A stretch of DNA of 64,000 bases from Pratylenchus scribneri (taxonomy: Eukaryota > Nematoda > Chromadorea > Rhabditida > Pratylenchidae): assembly GCA_030063045.1 (NCBI GenBank), contig JAQSEB010000059.1, forward strand, positions 682,001 through 746,000, read 5' to 3'. The notes under the pieces were generated by a model. That model was not told where the DNA came from. It saw only the letters and a program-made list of their open reading frames with translations, and ran no database searches. This document shows, one piece after another, positions 1 through 12,320 of this stretch; the stretch's first letter is position 1; the number at the start of each line of letters is the position of its first letter. Position numbers and translations under genes: made by a program.

Positions 1-3000
1 AAAAGTTCAGTGCAGATTGGGCCACATTTTGTTGCAAATTTTCGTGTTGACCGGATTCATCTTGTTCTCGGCCTTCATCCATTGCATTTCCATTATTATT
101 TCTTTCCCCATTCAATGTTATTGTTGATGTTGCCTCTGGCGGTCCATTTTGTTGTTGTTGGACATCCATGAATAATTCATCCGGGGAACATGCAATTGAA
201 TCCTGTCGAAGGCAAAATAGATAAATAAAATATAAAGAAATAGAATAGATCTGGGCAAGACGCCTCATTTGATTATGTTTTGGTTTGGGTTTAACCAATT
301 CTAACTTAGTTTTAAACCATTAAACCAAAATCCGTTTAATACCCTTTAATTGTTGACCAAACCAAAATGGGTTTAAACCGTTTAATACCCTTTAATTGTT
401 GATCAAACCAAAATGGGTTTAAACCGTTTAATACCCTTTAATTGTTGATCAAACCAAAATGGGTTTAAACCGTTTAATACCCTTTAATTGTTGACCAAAC
501 CATAATAAATTATATACCATTCAATGCGTCCATATTGACCAGCTCTATCCAATTTTGGATATATTAGTTTGTGAATATAGGATAAACCCTTCCTTAAGCC
601 ATTCTAATTATTTTATTATTATAATGCTTTCTAAAAAATATTTCCCTAATAAATAAAATAAAACCTACCCCGATTTCGCCAGCTCCTCCTTCACAACTTC
701 CGCTTTCCTCGCTCATAAAATCATTGCCTGTAGGCGATTCAGATCCACCGTCCATTCTCTTAAAAAACGGTATTATGAATACAAAATGTTTTCCTCCATT
801 CCCACTCTATAATTTAAATGTCCCAACTTATAGCCTTTATTAACTCATCAAAAACTGAACCTATTTTGGTAATTTCACAATCAAATTAAAGAGCAGACTT
901 TTGGCTATCGAAAGATATCAATTTTATTAAAATTGTTTCAAAATTTATGGATTTATGGCCAAAAAAACATTGAAAATTTTGCTATTCCATAGTAAAGGTC
1001 ATTTTAAATGTTTTTTGGAACAACTTTATCATTTCTGAACCAATTAAAATAAATTTAATATATTTAGATAGCCAAAAGTCTGAGCTTTAATTTGATACTA
1101 AAAACATTAAAAATTGATTCATTCCTTGATGAGTTATTATAAAAAGCGACAAGTTGGTCTGCCCAAATTCTCCCTACTCACATCCGAATGTTGCCCACTG
1201 CTTTGTTGCCCCTCTTGATGATGGCCATTTGTGCTATTTTCGGCCGGATGATGTTCATTAATGTTGGTTCCATCAAATTTGGAGCGAATATCCACGGGTG
1301 GACCATTGGCCAATGGAATTTGATGATGCGGATGATCGACCTTTTCGCCCATTCCAACCAAAATTGTGGCAATTTTTTGTTGAATTTGTGCCGAATCCAT
1401 GCTTCCATTGGCCAGTGCAGAGGCCAACGAATTCAATATGATCAAATTGTTTGGAGTTGGAGCACCGTTCACTGAAAAAATTCATTCGATTAATTGAAAT
1501 GGATACTATTGAATTTGCCGAAAATTGTTCATAATCTTTTTTCGGTAATATACCTATGGAAAATTACGTCACGTTTCAGTATCTACATTTCAGTACCCGG
1601 ATCCCGGACCTTTCTTTTGGCTGTATATAGCTCATCAGTGAAGAATCCAATTCGAATAAAAGATATATCATTCGAAAAGCCTATCTTCAAAATAGCTTAA
1701 ACTGTATAAAAAAGTGGCTTCCAAAAATCTATTTATTAAATTTAAAGGCATGTAATTTTTTTGAGTTGAATTTCATAAGATTAAAATGGCCAAATTATAA
1801 AGGACACTTTGGGCTTAAAAATGCTATATCACCTTCCCCTGATTGGTTATTGCCTCACTGAACTATGGCCCTAAGAATGGCATAGGTACTGAAATCATAG
1901 GATGAAATATTATCCACCGTAAACCGTAAAATTAGACCAAGTGATAATTCTAAACCCCAACACTTTTTATGGCCAAGTTATAGGGCCATTATTTTTGGAA
2001 ATTGGAAAAGTTTTTTTGCACATTTAAATATTTCCTCAATTAATTAATAAGTTCAAAAAAAGCCACCATTTGTCGAGCCAGTCGCATTCAACGGCAACAT
2101 TGCCAATGGCATTTTTTGCTGTTGTGCCAAAGATGGTTGCCTTGAGGAATTCTGCCTCTGCGCCGTTCGTCGTTGATTGATGAACCAATTGCAAATTTGC
2201 TGATAAGTGACTTTGTTGTTTGCCCGTCGATACGGTGATGTGTTCAAAATGTTCATGAAGTTGAGCAGTTTTTGGCGTGATGGATTCGGATCCGAACGGA
2301 ACCAACGCTCCAGCCGTGGCAACTCACTGACCGGACTGAATTTTGTGCTGGCGCATGGACTTTTTCGGCTGTCCTCCTGCTGCGCGGCCATTTGTTCCAG
2401 CCATTCATTCACGGCCTCCGTCTGCTCCCGATTTGTCCATGTCGAACATTCTTGATCACCTTGGATAACTTGTTGCAAAATTTCCTGCAAAAATAAAAAT
2501 TCATTCATTCCTTTCTGATTTGCCCTGGAGCAACCCAACTTGTCGCCGTTTGAAATAACTCATCAAGGACTTGGCCAATTTTGACAATTTTAGTATAGAA
2601 TTAAAAGAGTAAACTTTTGGCTATCGAATTATATTAATTTTATTTAAATTGGTTCAGAATTGATGTTGTTGTGTCCAAAAAAAACATTTAAAATGACTTT
2701 TACTATGGATTAGCCAAATTTGCAGTAATTTTTGGTCATAATTCCATTATTTTTGAACCAATTTAAATAAAATTAATATTATTGGATAGCCATATAAGTC
2801 TGCTCTTTAATTGGGTAACAAAAACACCAAAAATGATTTAGTTCTTGATGAGTAAACGGCGATAAGTTAGGAAGGACATATCCAGTTTTGCCCAATTCCC
2901 TCCCTCATTGCCTTCACTTCCTGCCCATTTGAGGTGGTCAAAATTTGGGGCTGCTTTTCGATGGCAGTTTTCAACAATTTTTGCTTCAATTCCACCAAAC

Positions 3001-6000
3001 ATTGGCCATTCGGCTCGGATGAAGATCTATGGATAAAATTTGCGTGAAATATTCGAATATTTAAATGTTAAATTCAACCCAAAAATGTTAAATTTGCTCA
3101 AATTTATTTCCATTTTCCATACAATATAATCCACATTCTCCATTGACCATATTTTGCTTTTGCCTCATCACATCGTAATTCGTAATCTAAAGTCCAATCC
3201 AATCCTTCCATTTTCCATCCCGCCAATCCCCCTCACCTATTTCCCCAACTTTCTTATCAGCTAATTTTCGCCCAAATTTTTGCTGATGATCCCATTCATC
3301 CCCCAGTAGAATTTGGAGGGTATCATGCGACTCGCCGAAAACATTTTTTATGAGCAAAAAGGAGAATGTGGATTAATGAGTCTTTGAATAAAGAATGATT
3401 TTGTTTGGATTGGTTTTTTCTGACGGTCGGTGACAATTGAGTATTGCCGATCGGGTACAGTGCCATTCTCTTGGGTCTTGACTATAGCTAAATGAGGCAA
3501 TAAACAATCGTTGGAGTATCCTTTTACAATTTGTTTTTTTTTAATTTTATGATCTCGTACTTTAAGGAAAAGCATAGCTATTTGTATTTTCTAAATGAGT
3601 TTTGATTCTGATTCTGTTTTGTGCGAAAACATGTGGTAATTTTCTTTCTTGAAAGGGATTGTAATTGTAATTGCATTTTTTTCCGGAAAGGAATTGTAAT
3701 TGCACTTTTCTTTCCGGAATTGTAATTGCACTTTTCTTTCCGGAATTGTAATTTCACTTTTCATTCCGGAATTGTAATTGCACTTTTCATTCCGGAATTG
3801 TAATTGCACTTTTCATTCCGGAATTGTAATTGCACTTTTCATTCCGGAATTGTAATTGCACTTTTCATTCCGGAATTGTAATTGCACTTTTCATTCCGGA
3901 ATTGTAATTGCACTTTTCATTCCGGAATTGTAATTGCACTTTTCATTCCGGAATTGTAATTGCACTTTTCATTCCGGAATTGTAATTGCACTTTTCTTTC
4001 CGGAATTGTAATTGCACTTTTCATTCCGGAATTGTAATTGCACTTTTCATTCCGGAATTGTAATTGCACTTTTCATTCCGGAATTGTAATTGCACTTTTC
4101 ATTCCGGAAAGGGATTGTAATTGTAATTTTCTTTCCGGAAAAAGATTATTATAAGCTGCTTATTTTACAAATTATTAAGTTTTCACAAAAATTAAGCCAC
4201 TTTTTGGAGGATATTTAGAGCTTTACAATGACATATTGCCTTCCCGAATTAGATATCGCCTCGTTGAGCTATGTCCAAAAGAACGACCAGGTACCCAATT
4301 GTTCGGTTTCGGTTTTTCCCACTCACCTTTTGGCCAAAATCTTCAGTGTAATGTGCGTGGAAATTTCACGGAACAAATTGATCACCAACTCCTCCGGGTT
4401 GTCCGTAATCGTCTCGAATGAAATCGGCTTCCACCCGTTGATTTGGATTAAACCTGAAATAAAATGTTCAAATTTATCCACCAAAATATTTTCATTTTCC
4501 TCTCAATTTTTTCAATCCAATTCCCCCCATTCCATCAAAAGGCCAACCACCCGCTCTTCCATTCCAAATTCCTTCCATTCATTTTCATTGCCCATCAAAA
4601 TATCCACATTCATTTCCCCTTTCCACCAATCCAATCCGCACCGCTCAATCCAATCCCAATCCCTTTCATATTCCTTCCTTTTGGTCCATACCACATAGCC
4701 TCATAAATATGCAAATCAGTGTCGGTTGGGCCACAATATTTGTGATGAGATTTGGCCGATCGAGTCGGGGCTGGCTGGGTGGGTGGAAAAGAAATGGGGG
4801 ATTGGGACAAGCAAATACGCAAAGGCGGCGGATCTGCGGGCCGAAAAGAGGAGGAGGCGGAATGTTGGGTCTTTGATGAGAAATACAAAAAATTTTCGAA
4901 TTGATTCGAATAAGAAGAGCCAATTAAAAGCAAAAAGTGAAAGATCTGGGAAGGCGATATACCATTTTAAAGCCCAAAGTGTCCTCTACAAATTTGCCTA
5001 TTTTAATTTTAGGAAACTAACCTTTCAAAAAAGTAACATTTCTGCGAATGTAATATACTCAAATTTTTAAGGATTTTTCAAAATTTTCAAAAAATTTATT
5101 TAAGCCACTTTTTATAGGACATTTAGGGCTTTCAAATGGCATATCGCCTTCCTAAATTGGTTGCTTCCTTGTTGGGCTATGGCCAAAAGAGCAGCCCCAG
5201 GGTATTCATTTGAACTGTAGCCAAATATTTTTTCCAATTCGGTTTTGCCAAAAGGAAAGCTCACCGCTACCAATGATGTAGTAGTGTTTTTGTGCGAGAA
5301 AGTCCCCGCGGCGGAACGAGAAAGGAGTCCAAAGAAAAGGGGATTTGCTCCGACCGGTATTTCTTCCCCCTTTTACTTTTGCCCAATTTCACCTTTGGCC
5401 CCCCAATTCCACACCTTTCTCGCCAATCTCCAAATTCCCAAACACACAAAAATATATTAGATCCATCCCCCAGCCTCGACCCCATGATGAAGGCAAACCT
5501 GCTTTGCCCCCCTCTTTAGTCCTCATTTCTCAATCGGCCCATTCCCTCGGCCCCGCTGCAGTGCTAAACACATCCACCAATCTCGCCGCCGCCCTTTTCT
5601 CGTTATCTCTCGATTCCTCCCCAAAGGGATGCGGAGGGAAAGGCCAAATACAAGAGGGAATAGGGCCGATGGTTTTATTGCTCATCCCCTCTACTGTCCC
5701 GGCCCTATCCGCCAGCCGAAGATGTACAAGAAATGAATGAATGGATGGACCCGACTGCCTCAAATACCATCTTTGTGTGCTCTTCGATTGGTCCCAATTG
5801 GAAAATATATTAGGGAAAATGGATGGATGGGATTGAGCAAGGGTGGCGGATGAAATGACGCGAAAGGTGCGCAAAAAACGGCGAAAAGAATTGATGGGCA
5901 AATTTGTGGGAAAGATGGCCGGGGATTGGCAAGGTGGTCACAACATTTCCTTCCCATTTCCCCGCTGCCAAATCGTCCTAATCGGAAACCGTGCGCGCGG

Positions 6001-6859
6001 GGGAGGCCATTTTGTGCGGATGGATGTGAATAATATATAAACGTATTCCGGTCTGGCACAACAACATAATCACGGAGGCAAACACATCCAATCCCCCTAT
6101 ATATATTCCTCCGCCGTTTCCTCCACCACATTGGGCCCATCTCCCCCTCAAAATCCATCGTCAATTTATCGCCAAAATGGACGATAAATAAACAATTTCT
6201 GCTGGTGGTTTTGCCCTGTGCTTTGGGAGATTATTTGGATGGATTGGATTGAATGAGGCGAAATTGGATTGGATCTATTCATCGAAATTTGAACGTTTTC
6301 AGTACTCTATCATACTTTTGGCCATAACTCAACAAGGAAGTAACCAATTCAGGAAGGCGATATACCATTTCAAAGCCCTAAATGTCCTCTAAAAAGTGGC
6401 TTTACTAATTTTTGAAAATTTAAATTAACTTGTTAAATAAGAGACTTTTTCCAAAAAAGTCGGATTTATTATACTCAAGGACAAATAACTAATAAGTAAG
6501 TCAAAAAAAGTGAAATATTAAAACAATTTTATAGCCAATTTTTAGAGAACATTTAGGGCTTTAAAATGGTATATCGCTTCCCTGATTGGCTATCGCCTTG
6601 TAGAATTATGGGCCAAAAACCTAAGCAAGTACTGAAACTTGTCATGATAAATTGCTCAGTGCCCACCTTTTGAATCCTGCACAAGTTGTGGCAATCCAAG
6701 TGCAGCCAAAACGGTTTCGACCAACTGGGAAAGCATTGTTTGACCGCCAACAACGGCAAATGTGTCCACCAGCGGATTTCCATCATGGGCACATCCAAGG
6801 CAATGTTGCGAACGGACAGTCTCGACCATCACCCGAACCGGGAACATATCGCCCGCCAT
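1..6859 (-). CDS. dve-1: SATB/DVE-family homeodomain transcription factor (5' part, runs off the left edge)
   Basis: Seven exons read in one frame on the minus strand: 6667-6859, 4327-4453, 2918-3026, 2067-2484, 1182-1471, 669-758 and 1-202, giving about 476 residues with the C-terminus outside the window. Exons 1 and 2 encode a SATB-type ubiquitin-like oligomerisation domain (MFPVRVMVE..., then LIQINGWKPISFETITD and HITLKIL). Exon 4 holds a divergent homeodomain at about residues 194-250, beginning LPRLERWF and ending with the recognition helix QICNWFINQRR. Exons 5-7 are polar, Q/N/S-rich and probably disordered. I see no CUT repeats between the two domains, which is DVE-like rather than vertebrate SATB-like. 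In C. elegans DVE-1 acts in the mitochondrial unfolded protein response; whether this gene does is inference. The start at 6857-6859 is chosen because no upstream splice acceptor is visible. Introns carry fold-back elements and a satellite. The family is well supported by the ULD plus homeodomain; orthology to dve-1 is less certain. Confidence 0.8.
203..668 (-). repeat. Element with internal 46-bp tandem unit, about 4 units
   Basis: This intron of the DVE-type gene holds a minus-strand copy of a dispersed element. On the plus strand it reads as repeats of AAACCGTTTAATACCC...TTGACCAAACC from about 325 to 505. One flank contains ACCAATTCTAACTTAG and the other AGCTCTATCCAATTTTGG. The same two flanks recur around the other copies at 23.9, 50.4 and 58.7 kb. 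Confidence 0.85.
838..1160. repeat. Family A fold-back element (long imperfect palindrome)
   Basis: An intronic copy whose two arms are inverted. The left arm has ATTAAAGAGCAGACTTTTGG and the right arm has its complement near 1070-1100. The outer end near 1130-1160 reads GATGAGTTATTATAAAAAGC then GACAAGTTGG. It overlaps the intron up to the exon beginning at 1182. Confidence 0.75.
1622..1880. repeat. Family B fold-back element, diverged copy
   Basis: An intronic copy. The left arm is degraded (CATTCGAAAAGCC near 1670, AAAAAGTGGCTTCC near 1710) and the right arm reads AAAGGACACTTTGGGC, then CACCTTCCCCTGATTGG and ACTATGGCC. The order of motifs is the same as in intact copies such as 14618-14925. 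Confidence 0.65.
2535..2880. repeat. Family A fold-back element, near full length
   Basis: Ends are AACTTGTCGCCGTTTGAAAT at about 2539 and its inverted counterpart AAACGGCGATAAGTTAGG at about 2854. Internal arms carry AGAGTAAACTTTTGGCTATC and GATAGCCATATAAGTCTGC. This is one of the best copies for defining the family termini. It fills the intron between DVE exons 2918-3026 and 2067-2484. Confidence 0.85.
3640..4140. repeat. 26-bp tandem satellite, array 1 (about 18 units)
   Basis: A head-to-tail array in the DVE intron with a 26-bp period. The unit begins GGAATTGTAATTGCAC and ends TTTTCATTCC, with a CTTTCC variant in some units. Each unit is nearly self-complementary at TTCCGGAA and AATTGTAATT. 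Apparent reading frames through it arise only because 26 is not a multiple of 3. The same unit forms a larger array at 34905-35755. Confidence 0.95.
4180..4290. repeat. Family B fold-back element, right arm only
   Basis: This half copy reads AAGCCACTTTTTGGAGGATA, then TGCCTTCCCGAATTAG and GAGCTATGTCCAAAAGAA. It lies directly against the end of the 26-bp satellite, so the left arm may have been replaced or deleted by the array. Confidence 0.7.
4945..5205. repeat. Family B fold-back element
   Basis: The left arm starts near GAAGGCGATATACCATTTT at 4949 and lacks the outermost GGCCATAGCTC. The right arm ends GTTGGGCTATGGCCAAAAGA at about 5193. It lies in the long first intron of the DVE-type gene. 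Confidence 0.8.
5206..6300. other. First-intron stretch of the DVE-type gene; no feature recognised
   Basis: Apart from purine- and pyrimidine-biased simple sequence (for example GGATGGATGG near 5820), I see no exon, RNA gene or repeat family member here. Open frames exist on both strands, but none shows a domain or paired splice sites. Confidence 0.5.
6310..6630. repeat. Family B fold-back element adjoining DVE exon 1
   Basis: A complete copy. The left end has TTTTGGCCATAACTCAACAA at about 6317, followed by AGGAAGGCGATATACCATTT and TCCTCTAAAAAGTGGC. The right arm is inverted and ends AGAATTATGGGCCAAAAA. It ends about 35 bp from the 5' splice site of DVE exon 1 at 6667. Confidence 0.85.
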
Positions 6860-7004
6860 TTGATGTTTTGGGATGTTTTTGATGAAGGCAAAATTGAATT
6901 ATTTATTTTAAATTGAAAAATGCAAGGATAAATCTGTATTTTTGATGGAATTTTTAATGTGGGAAAGGGAAATATGGATAAGGGAACGATTGAGTACACT
7001 CGCA

Positions 7005-7318
7005 TTGGTTTTTGAACCGTAGCTCAGCGAGGCAAGAGCCAATCTAGGAAGGCGATATGGCTTTCGAAAGCTCTAAATGTACTCTACAAAGTGGCAATAA
7101 AATTTGTATCAATTTCTTTTTTTTAAATTTAGTTATTCGGTTATTCTTCTTTGAGTATAATAAACTCGAATATTTTGAAGAAAAGCCGTTAATTTTAAAA
7201 ATCGTTTAAATTTTCAAAAAATTAGTAAAGCCACTTTTCATAGGACTTTTAGGGTTCTCAGATGGCTTATCGCCTTCCCAAATTGGTTGCTTCCTTGATG
7301 AGCTATGATCAAAATAAG
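7005..7318. repeat. Family B fold-back element
   Basis: A full copy from ACCGTAGCTCAGCGAGGC (about 7017) to GATGAGCTATGATCAAAA (about 7298). The two arms carry CTCTACAAAGTGGC and AAGCCACTTTTCATAGG as inverted partners. Confidence 0.85.
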
Positions 7319-9264
7319 AGATCAGATATTAATGAAAAGGCGCATCTGTATCTATCTTGGATTTTCAATGCATGGGAAATGAAATGAATATTGTGGATTT
7401 GATGCGGATAAACAAAGAATGAGGGATGAGAAGAGGAAAATCCTTCAATCATCAACATTCCAATTTTGCCCTTTTTGTGTGTTTTGTTATTATTTTTATG
7501 TGATTTTACCGTAAAGAAAAGTAGAGGAGATGAAAATGAGGCGATGATCTTGGGCTGGGGGGCAATTTGGATGGATGGGAATGAAGATGGGAGGAAAGGA
7601 GGTGGATGGATCCCCAAAAATGGTGGAGTAGGAGCAAAAGTTAACGAGATTTTGGTGTTGGCCACCTTCCCCTCCCACTTCCCTCCTATCCGGCCAGAGC
7701 AGCGGACTATACATCTTTGTAGGTCTTATCACAATAATTCCTTCTCCAAACTCCGGTCGCCTCCCCGCGGGGAGGCAATCAAAGTCCGGGTGGATGTGCT
7801 CTGCTCTATTGGCTGGTGGTTGGTGATTATTGGGAGGAAATGGGGAAAAGGAGGCGGACGAGAATTGGGATGGGATGGATGTGAATGGATGGGGATGGGG
7901 CGGACTTTTCGGAATCGGCTGAGCCTCGGCCGGCGGCCAGGGCCACAAATTTATACGCCGAGAGGCGAAGGCGACGTGAAAAAGGGAGGATGAAAAGGGG
8001 GACTATTTGGAGGGGAGAAGACTGGCAATAAGGAATAAAGGTGGGGGGAATTGGGAAAAGTGAAAGTGCTCATCACAGAGCGGCGGGCCGGATGGGCCAC
8101 ATCGGCGGGGCTGGGAGGGAGGGCGTAATCGCCAAGGAACAGCCAAGGAACAAGGTGAAGGTTCCCACCAACAAAGTGGTAATCGGCCGGCGGCCCTCCA
8201 CCTTTAACATTTTTTGGGGCCGGCGGCGTAATGGGCCGGCCCACAGGAACTGGAACCGCCCGACCAACTGACTGACTGACGACCCCTTATGGCCCCAAAT
8301 GTATGGGCCATGATTTGCCTCAACAAGCCTAGAGGAGCATCACCGGGGTCGGCAGCTTTCCCTTTCTCTTTTTAAGTTGTTTTGTTGTTCACGCACGTTC
8401 CATCCGTCCCCTCCACCCGGAGCCATCCTCTTTCAAAAGAGCACAATTTGGAACAATGCGCGACGATCATCAAGCATTTTAGGGAGGAGGAAAGAGTGGG
8501 GGAACAAAGCCTTCTCTCATTTTGGCCAAGCCGAAAAAATTTATGGATGATTTGTGTGTGGAATGGAGGAAAGTGAAAGCAGCACAATTGGAACGAGGAA
8601 CAGAAGGAGGAAAGAAACGAGGGAAAGTGATTGTGCCCCGAGGGCGCGGATGATCCATTCCCCAATTGTTTGTTGGGTTGCCTCCAGCGGCAGCCATCAA
8701 CTTCTTCCCACATTCCCTGTCTGGAGGATTGGGGGTGGAATAAAACGAGTCTTTCGCGCACTGCTGGGGTGAAAAGTGAAAGCGGCCATCACATTGCGCA
8801 ATTTTTGGGACGTGCGGGAGGAAGGAACATGCTTTTTGTTTGGGGTGAAAGTTGCGCGCCCCCTCGCTTTTTAATGGATTTGGATGTGCGTAAACCGCCG
8901 CCGGCACATTTGCGGCGCAACAAACAACTTCTTCTCATCAGTCAGCCAGCAACCAGTCTGCTGTGGGACAAAACAGATTTGTTTTGTTCCAATCGGCCAT
9001 GAATGGGGTGAGGGAAAAAAGCCGACGACCACCAGACACAAAAGGCTTGCTTCCTCTACTTTTTTTTGGATGGAGGAGGACAAAGGGCGAAAATCGGGGA
9101 AAGAAAGAATTGAAAGTTGTGGATGAATTGGAACGAAAAAAAAGGGGGAATTTGGACGTGGATCAAAGGGGGAAGGTCGAAGATTTGCTTGGGCAAATTT
9201 GTGGTGGAACACATTTATAAATAATAATCCAATTTTGATAATGGGCTGAATTGATTTCCAAACA

Positions 9265-9482
9265 TTCTAATTTGCAAAGACATTCTGATTTATAAAAAAC
9301 ATTCTGATTTTCAAAATTTTGGATTTTCAAAAAATTCTGTTTTTCAAAAATTCTGATTTTCAAAAATTCGGATTTTCAAAAATTCTGATTTTCAAAAAAT
9401 TTTTGATTTTCAAAAATTCTGATTTTCGAAAAATTTCAAAAATTCTGATTTTCGAAAAATTTTTATTTTCAAAAATTCTGAT
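9265..9482. repeat. Short tandem repeat, unit AAAAATTCTGATTTTC
   Basis: About a dozen imperfect copies of a 15-18 bp unit, AAAAATTCTGATTTTC, with length variation from slippage in the A and T runs. AT-rich, with no coding potential. Confidence 0.85.
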
Positions 9483-9726
9483 CTCCCTGGACTAAAAAGT
9501 GGGGAATTTGAGGAGAAATATATGAGGAGGAATATGGAAAGGGGGAATTGGTTGTGGAATTTGGATCAAAAGGTGAGGCTGATTGCGGGGTCGAAGATTT
9601 GCTTGGGTTGGTGGGTCACAAATTTGCCGTAGAACATATTTTTTAAATAATAATCCAATTTTTTGAGAGGGGGATCTTGTCAATCCACATTTTGTTCTGG
9701 GGGGCTAAATTGATCGAATGAATGGA

Positions 9727-9746
9727 GGGGGGGGGGGGGGGGGGGG
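9727..9746 (+). repeat. Uninterrupted run of 20 G
   Basis: Twenty consecutive G between GGA and TGGATGG. The run could form a quadruplex or triplex in principle; run length in an assembly should be treated as approximate. Confidence 0.9.
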
Positions 9747-12004
9747 TGGATGGGATTGGATGGTGTCGGCTATGAATAATTCGCCTTCCCCTCCCAATCC
9801 ACCGTCATTGCTCCCCTCTACGTATGCGTGTATTTTGCCCAATCCGTCGTCCATATCTATCCGGGGGCCGGAATATTTGGGGAATAAAAAGAGGGGCAAA
9901 AAAGCCAAAAAGAGGCAAAGCCATTTTTGTAAAGACGAAGAAGAAGATAAGACAGGAATTTGGGGGAAGGAAATTGGGGAAGAATCGAAGATAGGTGGAT
10001 GAGGAGGAGGCGATCATCGTTGGAAGAATGAACAAAAATGGCCGAGGGATTGGGGGGCGGAAGGAACAGAAAAGTGGATGGATTGGATGGAGGACAAAAA
10101 AAAGGGAAGAAATTGGAAAGTTGAGGTGGTGGGGACAAATTCGCGCCAATCCAATCCTCCTCAACCCGACCACCTGAAATGTTTATCGAAGAAGGCCGCC
10201 GCTGCGCAAAGTTGGCGAAAGGGAAGGTGGCTGGATGGGAAGGGGGTCCCTTTGCCTTTCTCTTCGAGCCAGCCTCCCCTTTTGCCCGATCTTCCTTATT
10301 CCCAATTTCCCCTTTTCCCATATTTTCCCGAAGGCCCGGCCTTTTGAAGGCTCAACTCTTGGGGCAAACACAGCGCACAGATAAAAATTTCGTGTTCATC
10401 GCGATTGGCGGAAAGCTGTGAGGGAAAAATGGGGCCACAGCCGGGAATAATCCCGCCCCGTGCTCTGGGACGGGGATTGGACAGGCAAGCAGCTGGCGGG
10501 TGGTGGGACTGGCAGCAGAGGATGGGATGGGATTGGGATGGGATAGTGGGGCCACAGAAGAGGGGATTGGCGAGAGGCACAAAAGGGGGATTGAAGGGGA
10601 GGGCGGATCAGCCGATGGATGGGGAGGCGCGCTTTTTGACTTGGGAGGCGGAAGAAAATCAAAGGAGGAAATTGGGATGGCTTTTGATGCTCCATCCTTG
10701 GCCACATCCTCCCCACCAACAAATCTATTCATTCTATCCAATTCAACTCATTTTCCCTTCTAATTTCTGCTTCGATCGGTGGTAGCTGCTTATTTCCTTT
10801 TCGTCTTCTTTGCCCATTCCGAGTTCTGTGGGCTCATCGCAAAGCTTTGCTTTATTCCCGAGAAAGCAATAGCCCCGCCAGCCACCACCAAAAAGCCTCA
10901 ATGTCCCGAGCACTGATTGTGATTGTGCATTGATGAATACAATATAATGGGATGGAAGGTGGGGAGAAGGGGGTTCGAGAATGAATGGATTTTGGCTTGT
11001 TGTCCTCGGCTTTGATGGCTGCTGATGGTTGGTGGATTGCTCATTCTTCATCCATCCACAGAGCACAATTTTGTGTCCTATCGAGAAAGGAAGGAATGAG
11101 GGGGAATTTGGATGGATGGATAGGCCGCACAATGGCCAATTGGATGAAATGGATAGAAAAGGCGAGGCGGGCTAAAGCCGCCAGAAAGGCCATAAAGCCG
11201 GCCCTCCTCCTCCCTCCCCCTCCCTTCCACATTCCCATCAATGGCCATGATTCAGCCTCACATCGCTCTTCAACACAAAAGCCATTCATAGGCCCCCCCC
11301 CCCTTACAATTTATCGCCTCCAAAATGAGGGCGGGATAAAGGCCATGAATGGGAGGCGAGACGAAGGGCGGATGGGAGGAGCAGAGGTGAGGCAAAAAAA
11401 CGGGGGGCAAAAGAGGAGGCTGTTTGCCTTGCTTATCCCATCCCCCGGAGGGGGGCCGATCGATGGGAGGGGATTGGCCGATCGAGAGTGTTGGTTGGGA
11501 GGAAAATAGCGGCGGGATTGGAAGAACACAAGGTGGCAGCCTACGATAAGCCGAAAGGAAAACTGCAAGCAACGGCGGATTGGTTGATGGGCTGGCTTCC
11601 GAATGAAAACCAACGGCAGCACAAACAAAGTGGGAATAAATGAGGGAATTTTGGGTGGATGGATGGATGGAAGGCGCGGTATTAGCCAAATGGATGAGGA
11701 GGAATGGGACAAGATTAGTTGGTCCTTGCCCCAAAAAGATTTTTGGTGAATGGCGGCAGAGGAAGGCAGCCGGTTCGGCGGACTTTTGGCTTAAAGTTGG
11801 GGGTTGAAGGAAGGAGGAGGAAATTAAGTGTGCCACCGGGGCCACCATCAGATAAAGCGGGAAATGGACGAAAGTTTAGGGAAGGGGAGGATCCAATTTA
11901 GCTGATGAGTTCGTGGCCAAAAAATTTTCAGGAAATCTCGAATGCCAAACTGTGAGGAAGGATGAATGGGCGGGTAGAACAATTCAGTACATCGATTATA
12001 TTAT

Positions 12005-12320
12005 TTTTTGGCCCATAGCTCAGCGAGACAATAACCAATCTGTGAAGGCGATATACCATTTTAAAGCCCTAAAAGTCCTCTACAATGTGGCTATAAAATT
12101 ATTATGAAATTCACTTTATTAATTTAGTTATTTATCTTTGAGTATAATAAGCTATGTTTTTCGAGGGAAAGCCACTTATTTTAGAATTTATACAATTTAT
12201 TTTAGTTTCCAAAAATTTAGTAAAGCCACTTTTTAGAGTACATCTATGGTTATCAAATGGCATATCGCCTTCCTGAATTGGCTGCTTCCTTGTAGAGTTA
12301 TGGCCAAAAGAATGGTGGCA
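12005..12320. repeat. Family B fold-back element
   Basis: Left end GGCCCATAGCTCAGCGAGAC at about 12010; right end AGAGTTATGGCCAAAAGAAT at about 12294. The centre is the AT-rich spacer usual for the family (ATCTTTGAGTATAATAAGC). Confidence 0.85.

Noticed and set aside
3237..3330. Candidate DVE exon (frame reads SHDTLQILLGDEWDHQQKF..., with a GGTGAG donor)
   Set aside because: Its acceptor would be GCGAG without a pyrimidine tract and its phase fits neither neighbour. Exon 4327-4453 joins 2918-3026 directly in phase, so this is not needed.
3591..4130. Open frames with QLQFRNEKCNYNS repeats, also at 34933-35769
   Set aside because: They are translations of the 26-bp satellite, where three units equal 26 codons in every frame.
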